From CAZAYP01 sp964489425 [NCBI: uncultured Verrucomicrobiota bacterium] (GTDB lineage: Bacteria; Verrucomicrobiota; Kiritimatiellia; RZYC01): 64,000 nucleotides of DNA. Shown here piece after piece: positions 9,271 to 20,355 of the stretch. Positions within the stretch are counted from its first letter, which is position 1. Every line of letters begins with the position of its first letter. The notes under the pieces are model-generated. The model did not search any database. It was not told the origin of the DNA and worked only from the letters and a program-made list of their open reading frames with translations. The stretch is from NCBI GenBank assembly GCA_964489425.1, contig CAZAYP010000014.1, positions 21,522 to 85,521 on the forward strand, read 5' to 3'. A program made the translations under genes and the position numbers.

Positions 9271-11004
9271 ATGACAGCCCATCTCATTATGGTTGACGGC
9301 TCGATGAAAGGTCAGAAAATCCTCATCAAGAAACCCATCACGGCAATCGGGCGCGTGGAGTGTGATATCGCGCTGTCCGATCCCGATGTTTCACGCCGGC
9401 ATGCAGAGATTCGCAAGACCAATGACGGATATGAAATCGAAGATCTGAATAGTTCCAACGGAACCATGGTGGATGGAATTCCGATTCGCCGTACGGCCCT
9501 TCGCCAAGGCGCGCGTGTGGCGCTTGGCAAATCCGCCTTCGTTTTCTTTTATGCCGCTGACTCGGCCCGCGCGGCTGACCCGGCTGTGGCCGACACCCTT
9601 TCATTGGACACACGGAATCTTGACCCGCTGGAGCACAAAAAGGCCGGTAAGGATGTAAATGCGATGGCCCGCGCCCAGGCGGATTTGGCCGCGCTGTACC
9701 GCGTGGGTCAGATGATTAATACCTTGCTGCGGACTGAGGAACTATGTGACGCATTACTCAAGGCGGTGATGGAAGAGATGCCCAAGGTGGATGCCTGCTC
9801 CGTCCATTTCTGGGACGAGCAAACGAGGATGTTGCAGTGCCGAGGACATCACGCGCGCGAGGCGATCGGGCAGCCGGCCCGGCCACTGTTCAGCAGGGCC
9901 ATTCTCCATATGGTCTTGAAAGAACGCAAGGCGGTACTGACCTCGGACACTTTTCAGGACGAACGGCTTGGCGAGTCCCCAAGCATTATGACGCTGAACA
10001 TCCAATCGGCCATGTGCGTTCCCCTGCAGAGCCGCAACCGACTATTCGGGATGTTGCAGGCCAATGTGCTGGCCTCTGATCGCCGGCTGGCCGAGGACGA
10101 TCTGCGGCTCCTGGCCGCCATCGGCATCCAGGCGGGCAGCGCCCTCGAAAACGCCCTGCTGTACGAGCAACTGGCTGCCGAGAAAACCGCTTTACAGGAA
10201 GCCCACGAGAAGCTCCGCACAGCGCAGGAGACCCTGATCCGCTCGGAAAAGCTTGCCGCTGTGGGCCGCCTGAGCGCAGGGGTTGTTCACGATGTGAAAA
10301 ACCCGATGGCGATTATCCTCTTGCGCGCCCAGATGCTGATGCGCGATTTGACCGGCCCGGCCCCCGTGGCCGTTGACAACGCGGAGATCGTCAATAGCCT
10401 GCAGGAGATCGAGGCGGGCGTGCTGCAATGCAACAGCGTGATCAACGGCCTCCTCCAGTTTGCCCGGCCGGCGCACCCGCAGAAAATGGCGGTATCGCCC
10501 AACACGCTCATCGCGGACCTCGTCCGGTTCCTCGCCTATGAGATCAAGAAAGCCAAGGCCACGGTAACCACCGACCTGGCCGGCGACGTGGCCCCCGTAT
10601 GGGCCGATGCCGGCCAGCTGAAGCAGGTTCTGCTGAACCTCCTCATCAACGCGATGCAGGCCCTGGATGGCGGGGGCCGGATCTTCATCGCCACCGGCCA
10701 CGTCAAAGATGCCACGCCCGCCATGGTTTTCATCAGCATTCGCGATACCGGCTGCGGCATGAGCGCGGAGGTGAAACGCCACTTGTTCGAGCCATTCTTC
10801 AGCAGCAAGCCGCTGGGGGAGGGGGCCGGAGGCATGGGACTTGGCCTTTCCATCAGCCACGATATCGTCCAGCAGCACGGCGGCACGATGGAAGTGGCCA
10901 GCGAGGTCGGCCAAGGCACAACATTCACCATCAAACTGCCGGCCCACGGCGCGCGCCGCCACCCTGGCGCGGACGCCAGGGCCGGCGCCGAAAATGGGGT
11001 TTAA
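9271..11004 (+). CDS. FHA-GAF sensor histidine kinase
   Basis: This is a 577-residue cytosolic two-component kinase. The start at 9271 is placed where the FHA domain begins; a weak AGGCAGG precedes it. The FHA domain (about residues 5-95) keeps the phosphothreonine-binding signature: GRVECDI, SRRH and NSSNGT. A GAF-like domain follows at about 125-310. The HisKA H-box is VVHDVKNPMA, with phospho-acceptor His340. The ATPase has the N-box (LLNLLINAMQAL), the G1-box (DTGCGM), an F-box (FEPFFSSKP) and the G2-box (GMGLGLS). No transmembrane segment and no receiver-domain gene are nearby, so its partner is unknown. The FHA domain suggests input from a Ser/Thr kinase, perhaps the tandem kinase at 49627-53172. 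Confidence 0.9.
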   Translation: MTAHLIMVDGSMKGQKILIKKPITAIGRVECDIALSDPDVSRRHAEIRKTNDGYEIEDLNSSNGTMVDGIPIRRTALRQGARVALGKSAFVFFYAADSARAADPAVADTLSLDTRNLDPLEHKKAGKDVNAMARAQADLAALYRVGQMINTLLRTEELCDALLKAVMEEMPKVDACSVHFWDEQTRMLQCRGHHAREAIGQPARPLFSRAILHMVLKERKAVLTSDTFQDERLGESPSIMTLNIQSAMCVPLQSRNRLFGMLQANVLASDRRLAEDDLRLLAAIGIQAGSALENALLYEQLAAEKTALQEAHEKLRTAQETLIRSEKLAAVGRLSAGVVHDVKNPMAIILLRAQMLMRDLTGPAPVAVDNAEIVNSLQEIEAGVLQCNSVINGLLQFARPAHPQKMAVSPNTLIADLVRFLAYEIKKAKATVTTDLAGDVAPVWADAGQLKQVLLNLLINAMQALDGGGRIFIATGHVKDATPAMVFISIRDTGCGMSAEVKRHLFEPFFSSKPLGEGAGGMGLGLSISHDIVQQHGGTMEVASEVGQGTTFTIKLPAHGARRHPGADARAGAENGV

Positions 11005-11092
11005 TATGTTTGACATCCGCCAGCCGTTCGCTTATCAATCTCGCCCATTACGAATATGGGATGAGATCAAAAGAACGAACGGAAGAGAATCA

Positions 11093-12115
11093 ATGCGTCA
11101 TTGTAATTCCACCGCGTCCTGGCTCCTGAACGTCTTCCTGCTGGCGCTCCTTCTGGCTGGCGGCTTGTTGACGGCGGCGCAAGCGCAAAGCGAAAATGCG
11201 CTCGCGGCGCGAAAAACCGTGGATCCCTCGCTGCACGACGAGTTGGTGTTCACCTGGTTCGGATCTCAGCCCAACGTCCGGCTCCAGGCGCTCAGCAACC
11301 TGACTGTCTGCGTCAGAATGCGGAATAGTTCCGGATCCCCCCTCATCAACGAGGACGCAATCGTCGAAGTGATCACGAATTCACTGTCCAAACGCGGCTA
11401 CACCATCGTGGCCGACATGCAGCAGGCCAACTATCATCTGGATATCGATACCCGTTATGTCGGTTCTTCCAAGTATATGCCCATGGATGTACTCTCCATG
11501 GTGGCCAGCGCCGGGGGCGCCCTCGATTCCATCATGCAACCCAGCGGGTCAAAAGCAGACTCCCTGCTGGGTTTGGTTGGGGTCATGGGTTCCCAGATTG
11601 TCAAGGATCGCTTTTCCGAACGGACCCTGGCCCTGATTATTGACGTCACCATTGGCCAGCGCATTGTCGGTTCCGTCTCAACCTTGGTTCGCTATACGGA
11701 ACGTATAAATCTTAGCGAGACCTTCAATCAGCAGGCCGAGGAAGCTAAACTCGATCGCGAAATCGGCAAAGGTGGGTTGGGCCTGGCTGCGTATGGCCTC
11801 AATGCCGCCGGCGCCGCCGCCGCCGGGTCCTTTGCCAAGCAAAATGCCGGGGGCGTTGCACAAGTGGATCAGCGCCAACCATCCGTAGCCGTGTATAGAT
11901 CCAGCGATTTGTTCGGCCTGGCAGAAGAGACCATCGCCGACAATTCGGTTAATGAAGGAACGCGTCTCGTTCAGCTTATTCAGCGTGATGAAGACTATGG
12001 TTATTATGCCAATCGGTTGTTCATCACCATGGCCGAGCAGCATTTCAATGGCGGTCAGATTCAACAGGAAATTATCGTTCGTATCGGTCGCGCCCTTGCA
12101 GGAGTTATGCCATGA
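11093..12115 (+). CDS. TraT-like secreted/outer-membrane protein
   Basis: The ATG at 11093 follows GGAAGAG and opens a clear signal peptide with an AQA cleavage site (LLALLLAGGLLTAAQAQ), so it is preferred over the upstream ATG at 11006. The 340-residue product resembles the TraT complement-resistance family in order and wording. It has LSNLTVCVRMRNSSGSPL early, then a segment on paired ageing or masking residues (GYTIVADMQQANYHL), a Gly/Ala-rich hydrophobic stretch, ALIIDVTIGQRIVGSV, and a C-terminal YANRLFITMAEQHFN block. Classical TraT is a plasmid-borne outer-membrane lipoprotein; this one lacks a clear lipobox. No conjugation genes are nearby. It overlaps the next gene by four bases (ATGA), so the two are probably translated together. 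Confidence 0.55.
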   Translation: MRHCNSTASWLLNVFLLALLLAGGLLTAAQAQSENALAARKTVDPSLHDELVFTWFGSQPNVRLQALSNLTVCVRMRNSSGSPLINEDAIVEVITNSLSKRGYTIVADMQQANYHLDIDTRYVGSSKYMPMDVLSMVASAGGALDSIMQPSGSKADSLLGLVGVMGSQIVKDRFSERTLALIIDVTIGQRIVGSVSTLVRYTERINLSETFNQQAEEAKLDREIGKGGLGLAAYGLNAAGAAAAGSFAKQNAGGVAQVDQRQPSVAVYRSSDLFGLAEETIADNSVNEGTRLVQLIQRDEDYGYYANRLFITMAEQHFNGGQIQQEIIVRIGRALAGVMP

Positions 12116-12951
12116 ATTGGAATATTGATCGTGTCTGTTCGCTGGCGGGCTGTGCATTCTTTATTACTTTGACGCTTTTGGCTGCGCCCGGCTGCTCTTC
12201 CATGAAAGTGGGAGGACCCAAGCCGGATGCCATGGGCACGGACGCCCTGATCAACCTGATTGAAAACCCGGAAACCTGGTATAAGGAGCGCTCGATCGAC
12301 GAACTGAAAGAGCGCCGTCTCACCAATGGGCAGGTCGACCGCCTGATCGAGTTGATTCCCACCAACCGTTCGGTCTATATCCAAAAACAAATCATGCTGG
12401 CGGTCGATGCCGAGGTGAACCGCCGGCACGACGATAAATTTTCCGGCGCGGTCATGGAAAAAATGTACGGGTTGCGCCACGAGCTGAAGGACGAAAACAA
12501 CACCCTTGCCCTGCTGGATATCCTGCAGTCGCACATTGTCAATGTCGACGACCGCTACGCCTTCAATGCCGACTTGTTCATGAACAGCCCGTTCCCCGAA
12601 GTGCGCTACGAAGCGTTGGACCGCATGATTGACGAGTGCTTTACGCAGGACCTCCACAAGGAGGATATCCTCGGGGTCGCCCTGGAACGCCTCCGGGTGG
12701 AAACCTATGCGTCCGTCGCCAAGTATTGCTGCGATATCCTCGGCACCGCCGCCTACCAGCCCGCACTCTCGCTCCTGGAGCAAATCGCCAACGACCCGAA
12801 TCCCGAGCGGTTCAAGTCCAGCCGCACCCGGCAGCGCACGCTCGCTGATGGCCGCGATCTGGCCTCCGTGAGTTTCAACGATCAGGGCGTCAAAATGGCC
12901 GCCGTGCAGGCCGTGGAAGCCATCCGCACGGAACACAAGATATTTGATTAA
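12112..12951 (+). CDS. Lipoprotein with HEAT-like helical repeats
   Basis: The ATG overlaps the stop of the TraT-like gene. A signal sequence ends in a lipobox-like APGC with the lipidated Cys at about residue 28, followed by Ser-Ser. The 279-residue mature part is all-helical in character, with repeating blocks (LRHELKDENNTLALLDILQ, VRYEALDRMIDECF, LRVETYASVAKYCCDIL) that resemble HEAT or PBS-lyase-like repeats. It has no catalytic motif. The tight overlap suggests a periplasmic or outer-membrane partner of the TraT-like protein. Confidence 0.65.
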   Translation: MNWNIDRVCSLAGCAFFITLTLLAAPGCSSMKVGGPKPDAMGTDALINLIENPETWYKERSIDELKERRLTNGQVDRLIELIPTNRSVYIQKQIMLAVDAEVNRRHDDKFSGAVMEKMYGLRHELKDENNTLALLDILQSHIVNVDDRYAFNADLFMNSPFPEVRYEALDRMIDECFTQDLHKEDILGVALERLRVETYASVAKYCCDILGTAAYQPALSLLEQIANDPNPERFKSSRTRQRTLADGRDLASVSFNDQGVKMAAVQAVEAIRTEHKIFD

Positions 12952-12979
12952 GCGTTGAGTTAAACATAAGGTAGGCAAG

Positions 12980-15238
12980 ATGAATACTAGTAAAATGCTT
13001 TGGGCGGTGGGTATTGGCTTGTACACAACCGGACTGGCGATGGCCGACTCTATTAACCCATCGACGGTATCCAATATAGTGAATGTAGGAGAAATCCTGA
13101 CCGTGTCTACCACGGTTATAGTCAGCAAAGGAACGCCCACCTCGATTAAGGGCGATGTGTTCTTTCTCGCCGACACGACAGGATCCATGGGAAAATACCT
13201 TAATGCTGTTAAGAATGGGGCGGCTTCCATTCTCTCTGAAGCAGCCGGTTTGGGTGACCTGGCATTTGCAGTAGGCGAATATAGAGATTTCCCTAACGAG
13301 TTGTACATAGATCCCTATGCCTACCGCAAGAACCAGGATATCACCACCAGTCAAACCAGTGCTCAAGCAGGGATCAATATGTGGAATACATATGAATTTG
13401 CTGGTGGTGATGATCAAGAGGCCCAACTCTATGCTCTTGATCGCGTTGCTAATAGTACAGCTTGGCGTCTGGGATCAAAGAGAATTCTTATATGGTTTGG
13501 CGATGCGCCAGGCAAGAACCCCAGCGGGGGCGTCACGATGGAAGGGGCGATAACGGCCCTGCAGGGAAAGGGTGTACGAGTTGATGCGATCAATGTTGGT
13601 TTCAGAGACAACTACGAACCGAAGGGATATCTCTATACTGGCTTAAATGACATGGATCAGGCTCGCCCAATCGCAAATTTGACGAGCGGAGTTTTTTTTA
13701 ATGGTATCTCTTCGGAGACAATTGTGCAGACGATAAAGGATGCCATTAACTATTCATTCTCGTATTATGGGTCCGTCGGGCTGGATCTGGGCGAGGTGCC
13801 TACTGGTTTGCGTGTTACAATTAACCCGGGCTCTTATACTGGAAGTTACGATCGTTCCATCACCAGGACGTTCACGTTTGAAGTGACGATGCAACCGACG
13901 ATGGTGGGCAACTATGCGTTCAACATATATGCGACCGTTAACGGCGGACGTGTGGCAACCGAAACGGCCCACATCGTCGCGCGCTCAGACCCGAGTGAAG
14001 TTCTTTTTTTAATATCCGGCATACATAAAAAACGTACGCCTACTCCGACCCCCACTCCGACAAAAACACCGTCTCCGACCCCGACGTCCACAAGGACGCC
14101 CACCCCCACCCCCACGGCGACACGAACCCCCAACGCGACGCCAACGCCCACGGCGACCATGACAGCTACGCCTACGGCGACGCCGACCATGACGCCTACA
14201 CCAACGGCCACGCCAACGTTCACCCCAACCCCAACATCCTGTTATCAGATTCGAAAGCCTACAAAATATTTCGGCGGTAATTACAAAGGTTTTGGTTACT
14301 CAGATATCATAACTCATTGCCTTAACGACGGCACCTGGCATGGCTTAATCTCCGGCTGGGGCGGTAATCCCCCTGTCGAGTATAGGCCTTGGATCGGTTA
14401 TCACGGCGCCGCCGCGCAAGGTTTGCCTCAAAATGAGCTGGTTGGCGACTTCAATGGCGATGGCAAGGACGATGCGGCCGTCGTTTTCACGCAGCATTCT
14501 GATTGGTGGATTGCGCTGTCTGACGGAACTGGCAGTGGACCTGGAACGAGGTGGCGCTCATGGCCGTGGTTTGATTCGCAGAATCAATTAGCAGGCGATT
14601 TCAATGGCGACGGAAAATGCGATGTTTTACTTTTCCGTCAAGCTACCGGAGAATGGTGGGTAGCCACATCTGTTTACCCCTCCCTTACTGGACTTAATTT
14701 ATCAGAAAAAACTCTGTGGGCGAATGATAGTGGGGCAACCTCGCGAAATCAGTTGGCGGGCGACTTCAATGGTGATGGCCGAGACGATGTCGCGGCGTTC
14801 CATTATGATGGAGTTTCGGCAGACTGGTGGGTGGCATTATCATCCGGAAACACTTTTCTTCCGTTTACCGAGTGGAGCCACACGGCGGCCGGTTCAGGCG
14901 TCGAGAATACGCTTGTCGGCGACTTCAATGGCGATGGCTATGACGATTTTGTAGACTATTTATATGGATCCTGGTGGGTTTATCTATCAACGGGTAGTGG
15001 CGTTTCCGAGCGCAGCCTGTGGATATCGGGGCATGGCATCGGTTCTTCACAACAACTGGCGACGGATCTAAATGACGACGGACGGGATGACGCGGTGGTT
15101 GTATTTCACGAGAGTGGCGATATATACGCTGCACTATCCACGGGTTCAAGTTTCGCGCCGTTTACGTTGTGGTTCACAAAGTGTGGTTCGTGGCTCGCAC
15201 CCATTATTATTGATGCCCCGCAAGGCGGAGGTCGCTAA
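12980..15238 (+). CDS. vWA domain - Thr/Pro linker - FG-GAP repeat secreted protein
   Basis: This is a 752-residue exported adhesin-like protein; AAGGTAGG precedes the ATG. A signal peptide covers residues 1-22. A von Willebrand A domain follows, with a MIDAS-type motif DTTGSM at 65-70, where Thr replaces the first Ser of the usual DxSxS. After it come a beta-sandwich-like segment and a Thr/Pro-rich linker of about 60 residues. The C-terminal third has five FG-GAP/VCBS-type Ca-binding repeats ([24 protein letters not shown] and others), separated by Trp-rich WWVALSSG phrases. The layout resembles integrin alpha-like propellers and implies surface binding to another cell, matrix or polysaccharide. 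Confidence 0.85.
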   Translation: MNTSKMLWAVGIGLYTTGLAMADSINPSTVSNIVNVGEILTVSTTVIVSKGTPTSIKGDVFFLADTTGSMGKYLNAVKNGAASILSEAAGLGDLAFAVGEYRDFPNELYIDPYAYRKNQDITTSQTSAQAGINMWNTYEFAGGDDQEAQLYALDRVANSTAWRLGSKRILIWFGDAPGKNPSGGVTMEGAITALQGKGVRVDAINVGFRDNYEPKGYLYTGLNDMDQARPIANLTSGVFFNGISSETIVQTIKDAINYSFSYYGSVGLDLGEVPTGLRVTINPGSYTGSYDRSITRTFTFEVTMQPTMVGNYAFNIYATVNGGRVATETAHIVARSDPSEVLFLISGIHKKRTPTPTPTPTKTPSPTPTSTRTPTPTPTATRTPNATPTPTATMTATPTATPTMTPTPTATPTFTPTPTSCYQIRKPTKYFGGNYKGFGYSDIITHCLNDGTWHGLISGWGGNPPVEYRPWIGYHGAAAQGLPQNELVGDFNGDGKDDAAVVFTQHSDWWIALSDGTGSGPGTRWRSWPWFDSQNQLAGDFNGDGKCDVLLFRQATGEWWVATSVYPSLTGLNLSEKTLWANDSGATSRNQLAGDFNGDGRDDVAAFHYDGVSADWWVALSSGNTFLPFTEWSHTAAGSGVENTLVGDFNGDGYDDFVDYLYGSWWVYLSTGSGVSERSLWISGHGIGSSQQLATDLNDDGRDDAVVVFHESGDIYAALSTGSSFAPFTLWFTKCGSWLAPIIIDAPQGGGR
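14036..14235 (+). repeat. Low-complexity ACN-CCN repeat encoding a Thr/Pro linker
   Basis: An imperfect 6- to 12-base repeat built on ACNCCN codons encodes alternating Thr and Pro with some Ala, Lys and Arg. It separates the vWA part from the FG-GAP part of the host gene. A shorter relative lies in the next gene at about 15895-15985. Slippage here could change linker length. Confidence 0.8.
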
Positions 15239-15576
15239 CTGGAGAGACCCATCCGCTCGCTCGACATGTTCCGCCTTGGCGAGCGAGCCGGAAACCGGTC
15301 CTATGTAGAGCCAAGATGAGCACGATGCCTGAAAAGCCCAGGAAAGCCAAACCATGAGCCATGGCATGCTCGACCAGTCTTGAGTGACACCATGGCAAAA
15401 GTCCGAGTACTACCTTCAGGCGGAAGTTGACCGCGGTCTTCAGCCTGCGGAGGGAAGCATCGTCCTTAAGGACGGAAAGAACTACCGTTTGAAGCCGGTA
15501 CTCCGAGACGGCAGGCCCCGGCCAGCAGCGGAGCAGATGAGGATCCACTGAAAATGGCGGAGAACCCAAGGCAACC
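15239..15576 (+). other. Intergenic region with a possible small frame (15384-15551)
   Basis: These 338 bases lie between two secreted-protein genes. A 55-codon plus-strand frame from GTG 15384 reads like protein (GSIVLKDGKNYRLKPVLRDG) but has no ribosome-binding site, so it may be a gene remnant. A nine-base inverted repeat (GCTCGCTCG at 15255, CGAGCGAGC at 15280) has a 16-base loop and no T-run. I find no convincing promoter or RNA. Confidence 0.25.
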
Positions 15577-17880
15577 ATGGTAAATCCAACGTTCAAAAGG
15601 AATTTGAAACGGGCCTGGGGATTGTGGCAGTGCGCATGTTGCGTTATTTTCTTGGCAGCCGGCGCGCAATACCCGGCCGGCAGCCCGCTTCTCGACGGCA
15701 TTGTCGCGGCCAACCTGGGCGGCGCCGGGTCACGGGCCATACCCCCGCGGGATTCGGCTCCTAGCCGTTTGCCGGCCGGGCCTGACCAGGTCGCGGTGCA
15801 ACCCTCTCCAACCCCCAATCCCGCGCCCGGCCTACCCCGAATTGTGCCGGTCATTAGGTTGCTGCTGGAATCTGCCGAAGCAGATCATCCGCAACCAACC
15901 CCCACTCCAACGAGTATCCAGGGACCAACCGCCACGGCCACGCATACCAGTGTTCCCACTCCAACTGCTACGCCAGTTCCAATTCCTTCCGATATGATCC
16001 TCATTCCTAGGGGGACCTTCCTGATGGGAAATTCAGTTGATGTGAGTTGTGGGTATCCTGTTTGTGATGATGCACCTGTTCATCAAGTGACATTGGATCC
16101 GTTCCTCCTTGGAAAATCTGAGGTGACCAAAGCGCAATGGGATGAAGTATATACATGGGCAACCAACCACGGTTACAGGTTTTCAACGAAGTATGCCGCC
16201 GGCAAGGCGCCCAACCACCCGGAATACGGCATGAATAGGCAAGACGCATTGATATGGTGCAACGCCCGGAGTGAAAAAGAGGGCCGTACACCATGTTATT
16301 CCACGGCCTATTGCAGTGTTTATAGAGATGGCTGGAACTGCTTGGCGTATTTGAGTGATGTGCTGTGCAATTGGTCGGCGAATGGCTATCGCCTGCCGAC
16401 GGAAGCCGAGTGGGAATACGCGGCGCGCGGCGGTCTGGCATGCAAGCGGTTCCCCTGGGGCGATCGCATTGATCATGGCAAAGCCAACTACTGTAGCGCA
16501 ACCAACATGTACTCTTATGATGATGGGCCTGTCTCTGGCTATCATCCTGCCTATGAAAACGGCAACCCTCCGTACACGGCGCCCGTAGGTAGTTTCTTGC
16601 CGAACGGGTTGGGGGTGTGCGATATGGCGGGGAATCTTGCGGAAATGTGTTGGGACGGCTACGATCCTGAATACTACTATTCCTCACCCAAGGAGAATCC
16701 TCGCGGGCCGATAATGACCGGCGTGCTGCATGATTACGAGTTCGTTGTAAGAGGGGGCTGCTGGGGTTGTGCGGTGGTGTGGGATTCGTGTGCTCTGGAT
16801 GGCGTTGCGCGTGAATGCAGCGTGTTCCATCGTGAAGGGGGTAGTTCTATTGGATCTTCACAAACGGGATTCCGCTTGGCCATGTCGTCCCCGGCCAAAG
16901 CTATTAGAATAGAGATGATTACGCCCTCGGGGGACCCGGTGAATGCGCCGGTTGATGGAGGTGATGGTCAGAACGAGTTCACTTTTTCGACGAACAGTTC
17001 CGGCGGGTTGGAATTGAATCTGAAGGCGGAGGTCACCCCCGAAGGCATGGCCAGCCAAATCGCCAGCCGCTGTCGTTTTTCCGTGGATGCTATCGGTAAT
17101 TCGACCTTGAGGTGGGATGTAGCAAATTCCAATGGAACCCCGACCGCGTCAAATGATTTTCTTTTGGCCAGGGTCACATTCAACGGCCTCCCAACAAGCA
17201 ACGCCGCTTTCGGGAGCAAGCAGGCGATCCTCTATTTCGACGGCGCTAAAATGGATGAGCAGCCATATGAAGTGTTTTACGCGAAATGGGCTCAAAATCA
17301 CGGCGGGGGTAGTACAGCGGATCCCAATTGGTTCTATTTTTGGAAAGATGGCGGGGCGTGCGGCATCGATACCAACTGCCTATACGACGGAACGCGAAGA
17401 AATGCTTGGGGATACTGCCGGCCTGGTAGTGATATGCTAATCCGTCTTTGCGCACTTGCTCCGGAATTGAACAGCGGGCCGGAATCCTATTACTCCCACA
17501 GAGCTAACGACGGTTACGGAACAGCCCCTGATGGTCAAATCGTCGTTACTGGACAAGGGGCGGGGATTCAGTGTGTGGCAGAAACCATCCAGCATGAGCG
17601 CGAGCATCTAAATATCTACAGTCTTTTTCACGGGCAGACAGACAACGATAGCGACGGCATTCCGAATGCCGCTGAAACAACCCCAAATGCAACATCATAC
17701 GGAGGCATTGCCAGCGATCTCAATGCGAGCGACACCTACAATATGGGTGGTGCCTATGCGGCTTATGGCGATAATGAAATTAGGTGTCGGAAGACAGAGC
17801 TCAGCCACACCATAGCCATACATCCAGATCGCGACTGGGCGAACCCCGGTTGCCAAAGCAAAAACAAATGTGGACCATGA
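15577..17880 (+). CDS. Secreted FGE-like domain protein with C-terminal HExxH domain
   Basis: This is a 767-residue protein with an N-terminal hydrophobic export signal, a Thr/Pro linker at about 105-140, and an FGE/SUMF1-like domain at about 142-430 (MILIPRGTFLMGN, YRLPTEAEWEYAARGG, GVCDMAGNLAEM, GFRLAM). One Cys in RGGCWGC sits where catalytic FGEs have their first active Cys. The second is not in register, so sulfatase activation is doubtful. The remaining 330 residues hold an HExxH zinc-protease-like motif (HEREH, His673-His677) and then DNDSDGIPNAAE, a thrombospondin-3-type Ca site. The next gene starts inside its stop codon, so the two are coupled. Its function is unknown. Confidence 0.75.
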   Translation: MVNPTFKRNLKRAWGLWQCACCVIFLAAGAQYPAGSPLLDGIVAANLGGAGSRAIPPRDSAPSRLPAGPDQVAVQPSPTPNPAPGLPRIVPVIRLLLESAEADHPQPTPTPTSIQGPTATATHTSVPTPTATPVPIPSDMILIPRGTFLMGNSVDVSCGYPVCDDAPVHQVTLDPFLLGKSEVTKAQWDEVYTWATNHGYRFSTKYAAGKAPNHPEYGMNRQDALIWCNARSEKEGRTPCYSTAYCSVYRDGWNCLAYLSDVLCNWSANGYRLPTEAEWEYAARGGLACKRFPWGDRIDHGKANYCSATNMYSYDDGPVSGYHPAYENGNPPYTAPVGSFLPNGLGVCDMAGNLAEMCWDGYDPEYYYSSPKENPRGPIMTGVLHDYEFVVRGGCWGCAVVWDSCALDGVARECSVFHREGGSSIGSSQTGFRLAMSSPAKAIRIEMITPSGDPVNAPVDGGDGQNEFTFSTNSSGGLELNLKAEVTPEGMASQIASRCRFSVDAIGNSTLRWDVANSNGTPTASNDFLLARVTFNGLPTSNAAFGSKQAILYFDGAKMDEQPYEVFYAKWAQNHGGGSTADPNWFYFWKDGGACGIDTNCLYDGTRRNAWGYCRPGSDMLIRLCALAPELNSGPESYYSHRANDGYGTAPDGQIVVTGQGAGIQCVAETIQHEREHLNIYSLFHGQTDNDSDGIPNAAETTPNATSYGGIASDLNASDTYNMGGAYAAYGDNEIRCRKTELSHTIAIHPDRDWANPGCQSKNKCGP

Positions 17881-18401
17881 GGTGCGTTATGATTGCCAGA
17901 ATCTATCTGCTGGTTCTGTGGGTCGCGGCAATGCCAGTCGTTTCGGGTGCCGCGGATGGGCAGGCCTGCCATAAGGCAGTTCCAGCGCATCTCAAGGAGG
18001 GCGACTATTTTGAGGGCATCTCGGTCACGGCGACGAATATTACAATAAAGTTCAAATCCTCCGGCCAAAGGTATTTCTACCGCAGGGGCAATGGGGGATT
18101 GATCAAAACTGAATATGGCTCGGAACTAACCATTGCCACGGGGGAATCCGTGACCATTATAGGTCGCGATGACAATGTAACCTTCTTGCCCCTTCCAGAT
18201 GAAGTTAAGTCTTGCGGGTTTGACGTTCGAGAGGAACACGATCAGCGGTCCATCGGCAAAACATTGACCATCGACCGGGTTTTCATGGTGATCTCTTGCG
18301 TGACGGGCATCAAAGAGATCCGGGATGCAGATGTTTTTTATGGGGAACCAACTATTGCCTCAATCCAAGGATATTTAAAACGACAAACATCCGATAGGTA
18401 G
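17877..18401 (+). CDS. Small secreted protein of unknown function
   Basis: The ATG at 17877 overlaps the previous stop (ATGA), which implies translational coupling to the FGE-like/HExxH protein; an ATG at 17889 is an alternative. The 174-residue product has a signal peptide (IARIYLLVLWVAAMPVVSGA) and then mostly beta-strand-like sequence with four Cys residues, as expected for a disulfide-bonded periplasmic or extracellular domain. I recognise no family. It may be a partner or inhibitor of the upstream protein, judged from the overlap alone. Confidence 0.6.
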   Translation: MRCVMIARIYLLVLWVAAMPVVSGAADGQACHKAVPAHLKEGDYFEGISVTATNITIKFKSSGQRYFYRRGNGGLIKTEYGSELTIATGESVTIIGRDDNVTFLPLPDEVKSCGFDVREEHDQRSIGKTLTIDRVFMVISCVTGIKEIRDADVFYGEPTIASIQGYLKRQTSDR

Positions 18402-18531
18402 GAAAATAGCCATCCCTCAGCTGGTATGACCGGCGATTCCGGCGCAGTAGGGCGCGCCATCCGGCAGAGGCCTCCGCATTGTTTGGACGTAGTTTTTCGC
18501 AGTTCGACCATCCGATTCTCCATGGTAAAAC

Positions 18532-20351
<1,820 letters not shown>

Positions 20352-20355
<4 letters not shown>

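Noticed and set aside
12061-13308. 415-codon minus-strand frame
   Set aside because: Shadow of the HEAT-like lipoprotein and the vWA gene; no domain character.
14036-14235. Possible CRISPR-like short repeats
   Set aside because: The repeats are in-frame ACN-CCN codons for a Thr/Pro linker, with no spacers.
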